This document shows positions 35,191 through 44,255 of a stretch of DNA of 64,000 bases, piece by piece. Each line of letters begins with the position of its first letter. Within the stretch, counting starts at the first letter, position 1. This DNA is from Streptomyces mayonensis (GTDB lineage Bacteria; Actinomycetota; Actinomycetes; Streptomycetales; Streptomycetaceae), in NCBI RefSeq assembly GCF_018982965.1, contig NZ_JACBYP010000018.1, forward strand, positions 1-64,000, in the 5' to 3' direction. Both the position numbers and the translations under genes were made by a program. Under the pieces are notes generated by a model. It was given only the letters and a program-made list of their open reading frames with translations. It did no database searches and was not told where the DNA came from.

Positions 35191-35912
35191 CCGTCGAAGG
35201 CTGCATGTTCGACTTCTCAGGCACGCTCATGCGGATCGAGCCTGCCGCCGACTGGCTTCGCGCGGTCCTGACCGAAACCGGCACCGCCGCCACCGAGGCG
35301 GAGGTCGAGGAGTACGCCGCCCGGCTGGAACGCTGCGGCGCACAGCCCGGCGGTGCCTCCCCGCAGTCCCTGCCTTCCCCTCTCGACGGGCTGTGGCAGG
35401 AACGCGACCTGTCCGCCGACCGCCACCGCGCCGCGTACGCCGCTCTGGCCCGCCAGGCGGACCTCCCTTGGGGCCGGACGGTGTACGACGCCCTGTACGC
35501 CCGCCACATGACGCCGTCTGCGTGGCGGCCCTACCCGGACACTGCGGAGGTACTGACCGAGTTGCGCAGGCGCGACGTGCCGGTGGCAGTGGTCAGCAAC
35601 ATCGGCTGGGACCTGCGCCCCGTGCTGCGCGCCCACGGCCTCGCGGACCTGGTGAAGGCGTTCGTGCTCAGCTACGAGCACGGCGTGCAGAAGCCCGACC
35701 CCGCCCTGTTCCGCACCGCCTGCCAGGCGCTGGGCCTCCCGCCCGAGCAGGTGGTGATGGTCGGGGACGACCGCCACGCCGACACCGGCGCGCTGGCCCT
35801 CGGCTGCCCCGTCCACCTGGTCGACCACCTCCCGGCCTACGCCCGCCCAGCCGGCCTGCGCCCCGTCCTCGACCTCGTCCGCAAGGGCAACCCAGAACTG
35901 GTCACCCGCTGA
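35187..35912 (+). CDS. HAD-superfamily hydrolase with altered motif I
   Basis: The protein has 241 residues with a HAD-IA-like core: motif I FDFSGTL, motif II VAVVSNIGW, motif III Lys in GVQKPDP, motif IV VGDDRHAD. Motif I has the nucleophilic Asp, but the second Asp (acid/base in phosphatases) is Ser, a pattern nearer to dehalogenase or phosphonatase-type members than to phosphatases. It ends the reductase-kinase-cupin operon; the reaction is uncertain. Confidence 0.85.
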   Translation: MTVEGCMFDFSGTLMRIEPAADWLRAVLTETGTAATEAEVEEYAARLERCGAQPGGASPQSLPSPLDGLWQERDLSADRHRAAYAALARQADLPWGRTVYDALYARHMTPSAWRPYPDTAEVLTELRRRDVPVAVVSNIGWDLRPVLRAHGLADLVKAFVLSYEHGVQKPDPALFRTACQALGLPPEQVVMVGDDRHADTGALALGCPVHLVDHLPAYARPAGLRPVLDLVRKGNPELVTR

Positions 35913-35997
35913 GCAGCCGGCATTCCGGCGGTGACACTCGTCGCGCCCGCGGTGGTAGGCACGGCTGCGCAGGAAGCACCGGCGGGCGGCTGCATCA

Positions 35998-36040
35998 ATA
36001 CACGATTTCCTGAATTCACGATTCCCTGTATCGTCGTGGT
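35998..36040 (+). promoter_or_regulatory. promoter/operator of the CmtR-like gene
   Basis: The direct repeats CACGATTTCCTG (36001-36012) and CACGATTCCCTG (36017-36028) overlap a TGTATCG -10-like element. An outer inverted pair ATACA/TGTAT brackets them. The start codon lies only 7-8 bases after the -10, so the transcript is probably leaderless. The repeats are candidates for autorepression sites. Confidence 0.55.
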
Positions 36041-36376
36041 GTGCTGACTGCTGCCCCCGACATTGAGGTGCTGGCCCGGTTCGGCCGCGCGCTGGCCGAA
36101 CCGATCCGCTGCCGCATCCTGCTCGCCCTGCGCGAGGCCCCCGCCTATCCGGCCGACCTTGCCGACATGCTGGGCGTCTCCCGGACCCGGTTGTCGAACC
36201 ACCTGGCGTGCCTGCGCGACTGCGGCCTGGTCGTCACGGTCCCCGACGGCCGCCGCACCCGCTACGAGTTGGCCGACGAACGACTCGGCCACGCGCTGGA
36301 CGACTTGCGCACCGCCGTGCTGGCCGTGGAGAGCGACCGCACATGCGTCGAAGCCGACGAGAAGGGGTGCTGCTGA
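36041..36376 (+). CDS. cmtR: CmtR-like ArsR/SmtB metal-sensing repressor
   Basis: The protein has 111 residues. The winged helix is ADMLGVSRTRLSNHLACLRDCGLV. The Cys pair in LACLRDC of the recognition helix and the C-terminal Cys (DRTCVEADEKGCC) match the ligand layout of Mycobacterium tuberculosis CmtR (Cd/Pb sensor), including overall sequence similarity from FGRALAEPIRCRIL onwards. It should bind Cd/Pb or a related soft metal and release DNA. It is adjacent to a cation transporter gene, separated by 2 bp. Confidence 0.88.
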   Translation: MLTAAPDIEVLARFGRALAEPIRCRILLALREAPAYPADLADMLGVSRTRLSNHLACLRDCGLVVTVPDGRRTRYELADERLGHALDDLRTAVLAVESDRTCVEADEKGCC

Positions 36377-36378
36377 CC

Positions 36379-37128
36379 ATGAGGGCAGAGGTATCCACGT
36401 CCCCCGGCCCTTCTCCGGCCCGACGAGAAGCGCTGGCGAAGCGGATACGGCTGCTGGTCGCCGCGACGATCACCTACAACGTCGTCGAGGCGGTCGTCGC
36501 CCTCACCGCCGGCACGCTCGCCTCGTCCACCGCACTGATCGGCTTCGGCCTGGACTCCGTCGTCGAGGTGTCCTCCGCGGCCGCGGTCGCCTGGCAGTTC
36601 TCCGCAGCCGATCACGCGGTGCGTCAGGCCCGGGAGAAGACGACGCTCCGGATCATCGCCGGGTCGTTCTTCGCGCTCGCTGCGTACGTCACCGTCGACG
36701 CGGTCCGCGCCCTGGCCGGAACCGGCGAGGCCGAGCGTTCCGTCCCCGGCATCGTGCTCGCCGCGCTTTCCCTTGCGATCATGCCGTTTCTGTCCGCCGC
36801 TCAGCGAGGGGCCGGGAGCGAACTCGGATCCGCCTCGGCAGTGGCGGACTCCAAACAGACGTTGCTGTGCACGTACCTCTCGGCGGTACTGCTGGCGGGC
36901 CTCGTCCTCAACGCCACCCTCGGCTGGTCCTGGGCCGACCCGATCGCCGCGCTGGTCATCGCCGGCATCGCCGTCAAGGAAGGACGCGACGCCTGGCAGG
37001 GCAAGGGCTGCTGCGCCCCCGTCACTCCGGCCGGCGCGGGGACCGCCGCGGCCGACGCCGACGAGGACGCGTGCGGCTGCCAACCGGGCCGCACCTGCTG
37101 CACAACGGGAGCGAAGGCCGGTCGGTGA
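36379..37128 (+). CDS. cation-efflux (CDF-like) transporter with Cys-rich tail
   Basis: The protein has 249 residues with six hydrophobic segments. The first metal site is in STALIGFGLDSVVEV (Asp, family DxxxD-like) and the second around VADSKQTLLC, typical of the cation-transporter group next to CmtR regulators. The C-terminal tail is Cys-rich (GKGCCAPV, ACGCQPGRTCC), suitable for soft-metal binding. The ATG is 2 bp after the cmtR stop, so the two form an operon for Cd/Pb/Zn-type efflux. Confidence 0.88.
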   Translation: MRAEVSTSPGPSPARREALAKRIRLLVAATITYNVVEAVVALTAGTLASSTALIGFGLDSVVEVSSAAAVAWQFSAADHAVRQAREKTTLRIIAGSFFALAAYVTVDAVRALAGTGEAERSVPGIVLAALSLAIMPFLSAAQRGAGSELGSASAVADSKQTLLCTYLSAVLLAGLVLNATLGWSWADPIAALVIAGIAVKEGRDAWQGKGCCAPVTPAGAGTAAADADEDACGCQPGRTCCTTGAKAGR

Positions 37129-37440
37129 GTTTCTGCGTACAGGTGAGAGTCGCCCTCTCCCCGGCGCGGGCCGATTCGCTTTCGGTATCCGCGCCGACCT
37201 CATGGGCATGGAAGGCGGCAGCGTACCCAGCCGTTGAAGCCTTCCAGAGCGCGGCATCGGCGCGGGCGATCTCTTGCCACGCCGCAGCGTTGGCAGCGGC
37301 GAACGCCTCCTTGGCCTCCGCTGGTGCGGTGTGCCAGGAGGAGAAAAGGCAGGCGAAGAGGAGGTGCTGGAGCTGCTGGCTCCAGGGCTGTCGGCCGGGA
37401 CGTGATCAACTTCGCCCGAAAGTGTGAGGGAACCCCCGGC
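37129..37440. other. 312-bp stretch without an intact gene
   Basis: On the minus strand, between about 37340 and 37140, a short open segment reads AAAWQEIARADAALWKAST and continues Ala-rich. It may be the remnant of a displaced gene, but it has no start or family. Otherwise I see nothing here. Confidence 0.4.
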
Positions 37441-37530
37441 TCAGGGCCACACCAAGCAGTACGGCTGGTGCCCCGCCTCATGCAGCCGGTGGCTGAAGTC
37501 CTGCCATTCGTGGAGCGATTGAACGCGGCG
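37441..37530 (-). pseudogene. 3'-end fragment of the attachment-site gene
   Basis: The minus strand reads QSLHEWQDFSHRLHEAGHQP then YCLVWP and a stop. This matches the C-terminus of the intact gene at 60974-61405 (LLHEWQDFSHRLHEAG...). It is the copy left at the other junction by integration into that gene's 3' end. Confidence 0.85.
37469..37491. repeat. attL core, 23 bp
   Basis: The sequence beginning TGCCCCGCCT and ending GCAGCCGGTG is identical to 61002-61024. Weaker similarity extends on both sides, because the element carries a mimic of the target gene end. Confidence 0.85.
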
Positions 37531-37622
37531 GGGCGCTGACCTGGTGCTTCTCGGTGAAGTGTGCGTTGACCTGCGGAAACTGCTTTCGGTAGTTCTCACG
37601 GGTCAACGCCGTTTCCCGGGCT

Positions 37623-37643
37623 CATGTGCCCTGGATGTGCCCT
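37623..37643. repeat. candidate integrase arm site at left end
   Basis: CATGTGCCCTGGATGTGCCC contains a doubled ATGTGCCC word and is almost the same as 60876-60895 near the right end (18 of 20 positions). Paired arm-type sites near both att cores are expected for tyrosine integrases. Confidence 0.5.
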
Positions 37644-37771
37644 GTCCTGGCTGCAGAGTCGGCTGGGAAGCGCACGCCTGCCCGGCGCATACATGAGGCC
37701 GTCTTGCTCACTGCTTCTGACCCTGGTCACATGGTCATTGGTCTTTTGGTGGGATGCGAAACGGGGGACGC

Positions 37772-38590
37772 GTGAGCGGATTACGGGTCTCTGTGTGGAA
37801 ACGTTACGGACATGACCGTCTCTACGTGAATCAGCCGGACGGCACGAAGGTCGCCTGGCTCGACCGCCGCACGGGGTCTCTGGAGCTTCTGGTCGAGGAG
37901 CAGCGGGACGCGGTACTCGACGCCCTCGCTCCCTACCTTGCTACTTCTTCTTTGCCGGTAGTGCACAAGGCACTGCGCTCTGAAGACGACCTTGTGGGGA
38001 ACCGCCCAGGAGACGCGCTGCAGAGGAAGGTGGACGAACTGGCACCCGGCTTCTGGCGGTGGGTGTTGGCCAGGATGTCCGGTAGGCGTCTGGAGGTGGA
38101 CAGCTGGCGCACCGGACTGGCCGGTGAGCGCCGGGTGGGGGTGGAGTTGGAGAGGCTGGCGTGGCGAGGCTGGCGAGTACTGCATTCCATACCCCTGGCA
38201 GGCGATGTCGACATCGACCACGTCCTGATCGGTCCGGGCGGAGCCTTTTGCGTCAACACGAAGTGCCACCGCGGTGCGCGTGTGTGGGTGGGCGACGACT
38301 CGGTTCGGATAGGCGGCCAGTCGTACCCCTACGTGCGGAAGAGTCGAGCCGAGGCGCGTCGGGCATCGAGCGCGCTGACGCGTGCGTGTGGCTTTCCCGT
38401 CGAGGTTCAGCCGGTGCTTGCCTTCGTTGCGGTGGCAGAGCTGCAGGTCGTGCCGTCGCTTCACGACGTGCGTGTCCTTCAGGAGCGCGACATCGCGACG
38501 TTCAAGCACCCCAAGGCTGGCTGGGGACCGGACAAGGTCGAGTTGGTGTACATGGCGGCACGTGATCGCCGCACGTGGGTTCGCCCCTGA
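37772..38590 (+). CDS. NERD-domain protein
   Basis: The protein has 272 residues from a GTG at 37772 (GGGGGA upstream; an ATG at 37754 is the alternative). The N-terminal ~110 residues are unassigned. The NERD (nuclease-related) fold follows: GERRVGVELERLAWRG, then DVDIDHVLIGPGGAF. The usual acidic Glu of E-x-K is Asn in CVNTKCHRG, a variant also seen in actinobacterial members, so nuclease activity is doubtful. Codon 4 is TTA (37781-37783), implying bldA dependence. It is the first gene inside the element and adjacent to the helicase-nuclease gene. Confidence 0.8.
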   Translation: MSGLRVSVWKRYGHDRLYVNQPDGTKVAWLDRRTGSLELLVEEQRDAVLDALAPYLATSSLPVVHKALRSEDDLVGNRPGDALQRKVDELAPGFWRWVLARMSGRRLEVDSWRTGLAGERRVGVELERLAWRGWRVLHSIPLAGDVDIDHVLIGPGGAFCVNTKCHRGARVWVGDDSVRIGGQSYPYVRKSRAEARRASSALTRACGFPVEVQPVLAFVAVAELQVVPSLHDVRVLQERDIATFKHPKAGWGPDKVELVYMAARDRRTWVRP

Positions 38591-38725
38591 ACGGTTGGCT
38601 GGGTTACAGCCAATTTCCGCAGAATGTGGCTGGTTTACGTCATTACTCGCCGGTCCTTGTTGAAGGCCGCGCTTCTCTCCCACATCCTGGAAGGCTTTCC
38701 GTTGAGCCATGATCTGGGGGGATAG

Positions 38726-41700
38726 GTGTCTCTTCACTCTGCACTCCGTGCGAACCATCCGGAGGCGGTCCACCGCACGCGCCAACTTATCGAATACATG
38801 CGCGAATTTGTTCGCGGGTCATACAAGCCGGTGCGGGACTGGCAGAAATACCCGGAGGTCCTCTGGCTTTCCGACATTCCGGACGACAGGCTCCGGCGGA
38901 ACCCGGATGGCGACCGGACGCTGCTTAAGGTGGCGCACCGCCCGTCCCGCCCGGCTCCTGTCCTGCCCGAGGCGCTGGTGGGATGGGTCGATCCCGAAGC
39001 CGCCGCCACCGCATCGCCCGAAGTGCCACCGCTGGCCGAATCGGGACCGGGGCAGGGTTGGCAAGAGGACGAAAACGGAGACCTGTTCGAAGTTTCCGAG
39101 ATTCGCCGGGAGGAAGCGCACGACGTGCTGCGCGCCTACACACGGTGGCTCGACGCGTGGCGCAAGTGGTCGGAGAAAGAGCGCATCGACCGTCCTTATA
39201 GGGAACTCCATCAGCAGCTGTACCGAATGGCGACCAGGATTCAGCAGGACGGCGAGGAATACGAGGCGGTACTGGGCGCCGGATTGCTGACCGTTGGAGC
39301 CGCACGTCCGTCGGCACGCATCGCCCGGCACATTTTGACGGCGCCGCTGATACTCACCGTGAATCCCACGAACATGTCCATCACCGTCGCCCTCGCCCCC
39401 GGCGACCCGGCGCGGATGGAGGACAGCGAGTTTCTCGACGCGGACGCGGGCTACAGCACCCGTCTGCTGAGCCCGCTGCGGGACCGTATCGATACAGAAG
39501 GATTCCATCCGCTGTCCCGTGACTCCCAGGACGTGCTCGGCGACTGGTCGGAGAGGGCGTTCGGCACCGATCGCGCGGTGGCGTTCCACCGTGGCTGGGG
39601 CCGCCCATCCGCAGACCTCGCGCTGCCGGTGCCCACACTTGGGTTCGCGCCGGCGATCATTCTCCGCCAGAGGGGCCAGGGTGCCCTCGTAAACTTCTAC
39701 GACGGCATCGCGAACCGCCTCGCTCAGCCCGGTGCCATGGCTCCGCTGGGCTTGGCTCAGCTGCTGTACCAGCTGGAAGCGGAGGACCGCAGGGTGTGGG
39801 GTACGGCGGCGGGGAGCCGTGACGTGCCGCCCGCCCTTGGCCCTGACCCGCTGTTCCCGCTGCTGTCGAACGAAGCCCAGCGGGAGGTGCTGAGGCGCCT
39901 ACAGACCGATACCGGCGTCGTGGTTCAGGGACCGCCAGGCACGGGAAAGACCCACACCATCGCCAACCTCGTGTGCGCCTTGCTGGCGGACGGCAAGCGG
40001 GTGCTCGTGACGAGTGAGAAGGGCCAGGCTCTGAAGGTCCTGCGGCAGCAACTGCCGCCCGAGCTTCGCAACCTGTGCGTCCTCCAGGGCGACCGGCGCC
40101 AGGACGGCAGCGACGACCTGGAACAGTCCGTGCGCGCGCTTTCCCAGCTCAGTGCCACCCAGTCGACGGAGCGTCTCGAGGTAAGGATCAAGAGCCATGA
40201 GGCGCTGCGCTCGGAACTGTCGGACACCCGCGCGCGGCTTCGTGACGAACTGCGCGCCATACGTGAGGCGGAGTGGTACGAACACCTCGACGTGGCACCC
40301 GGATACAAGGGGCGGCTCGCGGAGATTGTGGAGACGGTCGCTGCTGGTGCACCGAAGTACGACTGGATGCCCGCTCTGCCCGCCTCGGCACCGCGCGAAC
40401 CGTCACTGACCCAGGACGAGGCCCAGCGCCTGCTGGGCCTGGTGTCCCGGCACGGGGCTGGCGTGCTGGACGAGTATGCCGCCCGCTGCCCGGACCCCGC
40501 GGATTTCATCGCACCCGTGCTGTTCGAAGAAGCGGTCAACGCCCTGGACGCCGCTGTACGTGCCTGTGCTGCGTCGGCGTCCGACACACTTGCCCTCGAA
40601 CTCGCAGACCGCGGGGATGAGCTGATCGCGACACTGGTCGGTCTGCTGGACGCAGCGGAACACGCGCTGCAGAGCGAGGGACTGCCGGGTGACCCTGCCG
40701 CCTGGCCGCCCGAGGAGTGGACCACGCGCGCCTTGCAGGACGGAATGGCAGGCCGGCGGCAGCAGCTGTGGGAGGGAGTGCGGCAGGCGTCCGCCCGTGC
40801 CGAGGACGTGCAAAGCGTGCTTCAGCACATGCTCTTCACCGTGCTCGACGTACCCGACGTGGCGCTTGCCGAGGAATCACGTCTCATCGCCGCCGGGAAG
40901 GATCTCGAACGGTACTTGCGTGCAGGCGGCAAGCTGCGCAAGTTCGCCCCGAGGCCAGTCCAGAAGGAGGCCCAAGTCCTTCTGCGGGACTGCCGGGTGG
41001 ATGGGAGGCTGCCCAGCACACCGGACGAGATCTCCGCGTTGGTGGCTCATCTGGCGGCACGCCAGTGCGTTCGGCAGCTGAACGAGCGCTGGAAGAGCGT
41101 CGACGCGCCCGAGGCCGAAGGCTCCACGCAGGTGGCTTTGTCGGAGCTGCTGGACCGGGTGCCGACGCTCCGCGCGGTGGACGGGTTCACCCAATCCGTG
41201 CGTAAGCTGCACGAAGTCCTACCTAAGGCCCGGATCAAGGCCACGGTGCGGACGGCGCAACAGTGGGACGACGTGCGTACGTCGGCGAACGGTGCGGAAC
41301 GGCTGCTCCGTGCCCGTGAGGCGGAGGAGAGGCTGCGGTCCATCTCCGAGCAGCTGCCGCGACCCGATGCCCGCGGAGTGGCCGAACTGGCAGAGGTACA
41401 CCGGGCCGTCACCGACCGTGATCCACAGGCGTACACGTCCGCGATCGATTCGCTGACCGAGGCATTCCACCGTGAGGCTGATCGCCGGGAGGCCCGCAAA
41501 CTCCTGGACCGCCTGTCCGAGGACCACCCCGAACTGGCACGGCGCTTCGCCGAGTCCCCGACCGAGGCGGCGTGGGAGACCCGCCTTGTAGACCTGGATG
41601 GGGCCTGGGCATGGCGGCGAGCGCGTACCTTCCAGGACACGATGCTGACACCTGGCAGGGAAGCCAAGCTAGAAGGCGAATTGGAGGCAATCGAAACGCA

Positions 41701-43300
41701 GTTGAGGAGAACGGTGACTCAACTAGCGGCCGACCGAGCGCTGTATCACTGCCTGGACCGGATGACGGCCGGACAGAAACAGGCGCTGAGTGCCTACGCG
41801 TCGGCCACGGCGAACGCAGGCAAGGGAATGACGGCACTCGGCAAGCGGCACCTGAAGGCCGCCCGTTCCGCGATGCGTGACGCGCGTGCCGCGGTCCCGG
41901 CATGGGTCATGCCGATCAAACAGGTGGCCGAAATGATCGATCCCGAGCCGGACGCCTTCGACGTCGTCATTGTGGATGAGGCGAGCCAGGTCGGTCTGGA
42001 CGGTCTGATGCTGCTGTGGCTCGCTCCGAGGATCATCGTCGTGGGTGACGACAAGCAGTGTGTCCCGTTTTACACAGGCGGCAAGCACGAGCGGCTCAAC
42101 GAACTCCTCGACTCACTCCTGCCCCATCTCACCGACTGGCAGCGGGACGGACTCAGCCCCAAGTCCAACCTCTACGACCTGCTGTCTGCGCGCTTCAGCG
42201 AGACGATCAGGCTCACCGAGCACTTCCGGTGCATGCCGGAGATCATCAAGTGGTCCTCCGCCCAGTTCTATCCCGACAACGAACTCGTGCCGCTGCGGCA
42301 GTACGGAGCGGACCGACTGCGGCCCCTCGAAGTCGTTCACGTGCATGAAGGTCACTGTGAGGGACGGCGAGAGACCCTGGTCAACAAGCCCGAGGCCGAA
42401 CGCATCGTCGCCAAGTTGCAGGAACTCGCGGAGGACGAAGCATATGCGAAACGGAGTTTCGGGGTCATCGTGCTCCGTTCCGGACACCAGACAAGGCTCT
42501 TGGAGAGTCTCATCGACACGCAGATCGACTCCACGATCCAGGAGCGGCACAACATACGTGTCGGCACGGCCGAACAGTTCCAGGGGGACGAACGGGACGT
42601 CATCCTGCTCTCGCTGGTCGTCGACGCCGACAACACCCGGGCCCTGACCGGCCAGGGCGACGGAAGACGGTTCAACGTGGCTGCCAGCCGGGCCCGCGAC
42701 CAGATGTGGCTGTTCACCTCCGTCACAGCGGACCAGCTGCGCAGTAGGGACCTGCGCCACTCCCTGCTCACCTATATGCAGGCGCCGCCGGAACTTCAGG
42801 GCACCTCTCCCGGCCTTTCCGCCGTTTCACCCGATGAGCAGTGCGAGCCGTTCGACTCGCTCTTCGAGCAGCGGGTCTTCCGCAGGATCAAGGAACGTGG
42901 CTACCACGTCGTCCCTCAGTGGAAAGTCAGCGGCAAACGCATCGATCTCGTCGTCGTTGGAGAGACGGGCCGCCTCGCCGTGGAGTGTGACGGCAGCCCG
43001 TATCACTCCACCCCTGACCAGATCCGTGACGACTACGAGCGGGAGCGGGAACTGCGCCGGGCAGGCTGGCAGTTCTGGCGTATACGCAGCAGCGAGTTCG
43101 CCCTGTCTCCCGAGGATTCGCTGACCCCGTTGTGGAAGCGCCTTGACGCTCTGGGGATCCGGCCCGGAGTTACCGAGGAGGCCCAGGGCGACTCGGGGAG
43201 CATTTGGGCCCCGATCGAGATGGACGACGCCGACCTCACCACCTATGAACTCGACGCCATGCTCGATGAGGATGCGTCCGTCTCTCTCGAAGGGGCCTGA
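38726..43300 (+). CDS. SF1 helicase with C-terminal Vsr/DUF559-like nuclease
   Basis: The protein has 1524 residues. The N-terminal ~390 residues are unassigned. Walker A GPPGTGKT is at 402-409. A long helical insertion (~480-1040) separates it from Walker B VDEASQ (Asp1084), GDDKQ, and the later helicase motifs (EHFRCMPEIIKWSS; GTAEQFQGDERDVILLS; NVAASRARDQMWLF), giving a COG1112-type SF1 enzyme. Residues ~1375-1490 are a PD-(D/E)XK domain of the DUF559/Vsr group (KRIDLVVVG with Asp1407; AVECDG with Glu1420; YHS; RIRSSEF). Similar fused helicase-nuclease proteins are known or predicted antiphage systems. It is 1 bp from the next gene, a probable partner. Confidence 0.9.
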   Translation: MSLHSALRANHPEAVHRTRQLIEYMREFVRGSYKPVRDWQKYPEVLWLSDIPDDRLRRNPDGDRTLLKVAHRPSRPAPVLPEALVGWVDPEAAATASPEVPPLAESGPGQGWQEDENGDLFEVSEIRREEAHDVLRAYTRWLDAWRKWSEKERIDRPYRELHQQLYRMATRIQQDGEEYEAVLGAGLLTVGAARPSARIARHILTAPLILTVNPTNMSITVALAPGDPARMEDSEFLDADAGYSTRLLSPLRDRIDTEGFHPLSRDSQDVLGDWSERAFGTDRAVAFHRGWGRPSADLALPVPTLGFAPAIILRQRGQGALVNFYDGIANRLAQPGAMAPLGLAQLLYQLEAEDRRVWGTAAGSRDVPPALGPDPLFPLLSNEAQREVLRRLQTDTGVVVQGPPGTGKTHTIANLVCALLADGKRVLVTSEKGQALKVLRQQLPPELRNLCVLQGDRRQDGSDDLEQSVRALSQLSATQSTERLEVRIKSHEALRSELSDTRARLRDELRAIREAEWYEHLDVAPGYKGRLAEIVETVAAGAPKYDWMPALPASAPREPSLTQDEAQRLLGLVSRHGAGVLDEYAARCPDPADFIAPVLFEEAVNALDAAVRACAASASDTLALELADRGDELIATLVGLLDAAEHALQSEGLPGDPAAWPPEEWTTRALQDGMAGRRQQLWEGVRQASARAEDVQSVLQHMLFTVLDVPDVALAEESRLIAAGKDLERYLRAGGKLRKFAPRPVQKEAQVLLRDCRVDGRLPSTPDEISALVAHLAARQCVRQLNERWKSVDAPEAEGSTQVALSELLDRVPTLRAVDGFTQSVRKLHEVLPKARIKATVRTAQQWDDVRTSANGAERLLRAREAEERLRSISEQLPRPDARGVAELAEVHRAVTDRDPQAYTSAIDSLTEAFHREADRREARKLLDRLSEDHPELARRFAESPTEAAWETRLVDLDGAWAWRRARTFQDTMLTPGREAKLEGELEAIETQLRRTVTQLAADRALYHCLDRMTAGQKQALSAYASATANAGKGMTALGKRHLKAARSAMRDARAAVPAWVMPIKQVAEMIDPEPDAFDVVIVDEASQVGLDGLMLLWLAPRIIVVGDDKQCVPFYTGGKHERLNELLDSLLPHLTDWQRDGLSPKSNLYDLLSARFSETIRLTEHFRCMPEIIKWSSAQFYPDNELVPLRQYGADRLRPLEVVHVHEGHCEGRRETLVNKPEAERIVAKLQELAEDEAYAKRSFGVIVLRSGHQTRLLESLIDTQIDSTIQERHNIRVGTAEQFQGDERDVILLSLVVDADNTRALTGQGDGRRFNVAASRARDQMWLFTSVTADQLRSRDLRHSLLTYMQAPPELQGTSPGLSAVSPDEQCEPFDSLFEQRVFRRIKERGYHVVPQWKVSGKRIDLVVVGETGRLAVECDGSPYHSTPDQIRDDYERERELRRAGWQFWRIRSSEFALSPEDSLTPLWKRLDALGIRPGVTEEAQGDSGSIWAPIEMDDADLTTYELDAMLDEDASVSLEGA

Positions 43301-43301
43301 T

Positions 43302-44255
43302 GTGAACGAGATCTTCGATGACAGCACGCTGACGGAGATTGCCCACCTGATCTGCGGGGACGAGACGCCACTGCTTTACCGGAAGGGGTACGAGATAGCC
43401 GCCTTCTTCCAGCGTGCGGGCTGGGACGACGTTCCAGAGTACGACGGCACACCAAGATACAAGTGGGCTAGGGAACTCCTCAAGGAGCGTCAGGAGGACG
43501 GAACAGACGATGCTGAACGCGCAATTCTGCGTTTGGCGAATCGCCTTGAGTACTACAACCAGCAACAGGAGTACCGCGCCACGCTGAAGCGCCTCAACGA
43601 GATTCTGGTGCTTGACGGTCGCCGGATCGAGGAGGAAAGAGGCCAGCCGGTCCTCATCCCCTGCCAAGCCGGTTTTGAGCACGAGGAGCGGCAGCTACGG
43701 CGGGTCGAGCTGAAGGTCTCCATCAGCGAGGTGGTGAACGATCCGGAACTGGCTGCCACTGTGCAACTCCGGCTGGACGAGGCGCGCATCTGTTACGAGC
43801 ACGGCGCCTATACGTCGGCGGTCATCATGCTCGGGAGCCTCCTGGAGGGAGTGCTCGCGCATGCCGCACAGACGCGCACCACAGGCGTACGCATGCCGAA
43901 GCCGATGCGGAACATGGGATTGAAAGACTTCCTGGATTTTGCGTACGAGAGTAAGTGGATCGAGCACGATGCCAAACTGGCCTCGGAGCTCATCCGGCAG
44001 TGCAGGAATCTCGTTCATCCCTTGGCGGAGAAACAGACCGGACACAGCCCGAATCGTGACACGCTCGACATGTGCTGGCCGGTGGTGAATGCCACGTTGA
44101 ATGATCTCGCGGCGACGGCGCCCGTCGCTCCGCCTTCTACGGGTGCACCCACAGATCGAGGTCGTGGCCGCAACCCCAATACTTCAGCACAACGCCCAAC
44201 GCCGGCAACCGTCGCTCGTCGCCGTCCGGACGATGGGACAAGGGCGGGCGCATGA
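43302..44255 (+). CDS. HEPN-like C-terminal domain protein, partner of helicase-nuclease
   Basis: The protein has 317 residues from a GTG at 43302 with GAAGGGG upstream, directly after the helicase stop. The N-terminal half (DDSTLTEIAHLICGDETPLLYRKGYEIAAFF, then KWARELLKER) resembles AbiJ-N-type abortive-infection domains that bind or sense. The C-terminal half (ICYEHGAYTSAVIMLGSLLEG, LIRQCRNLVHPLAE) resembles DUF4145/HEPN-type helical domains, with an R-x6-H / RNLVH element near 232-239 as possible RNase residues. The close coupling suggests a two-protein defence unit: helicase-nuclease sensing/cleaving DNA and a HEPN toxin or recruiter. The function is inferred. Confidence 0.75.
   Translation: MNEIFDDSTLTEIAHLICGDETPLLYRKGYEIAAFFQRAGWDDVPEYDGTPRYKWARELLKERQEDGTDDAERAILRLANRLEYYNQQQEYRATLKRLNEILVLDGRRIEEERGQPVLIPCQAGFEHEERQLRRVELKVSISEVVNDPELAATVQLRLDEARICYEHGAYTSAVIMLGSLLEGVLAHAAQTRTTGVRMPKPMRNMGLKDFLDFAYESKWIEHDAKLASELIRQCRNLVHPLAEKQTGHSPNRDTLDMCWPVVNATLNDLAATAPVAPPSTGAPTDRGRGRNPNTSAQRPTPATVARRRPDDGTRAGA

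Noticed and set aside
37441..37530. tRNA gene at the attachment site
   Set aside because: No tRNA-like cloverleaf is visible at either att core; both lie in a protein-coding 3' end.
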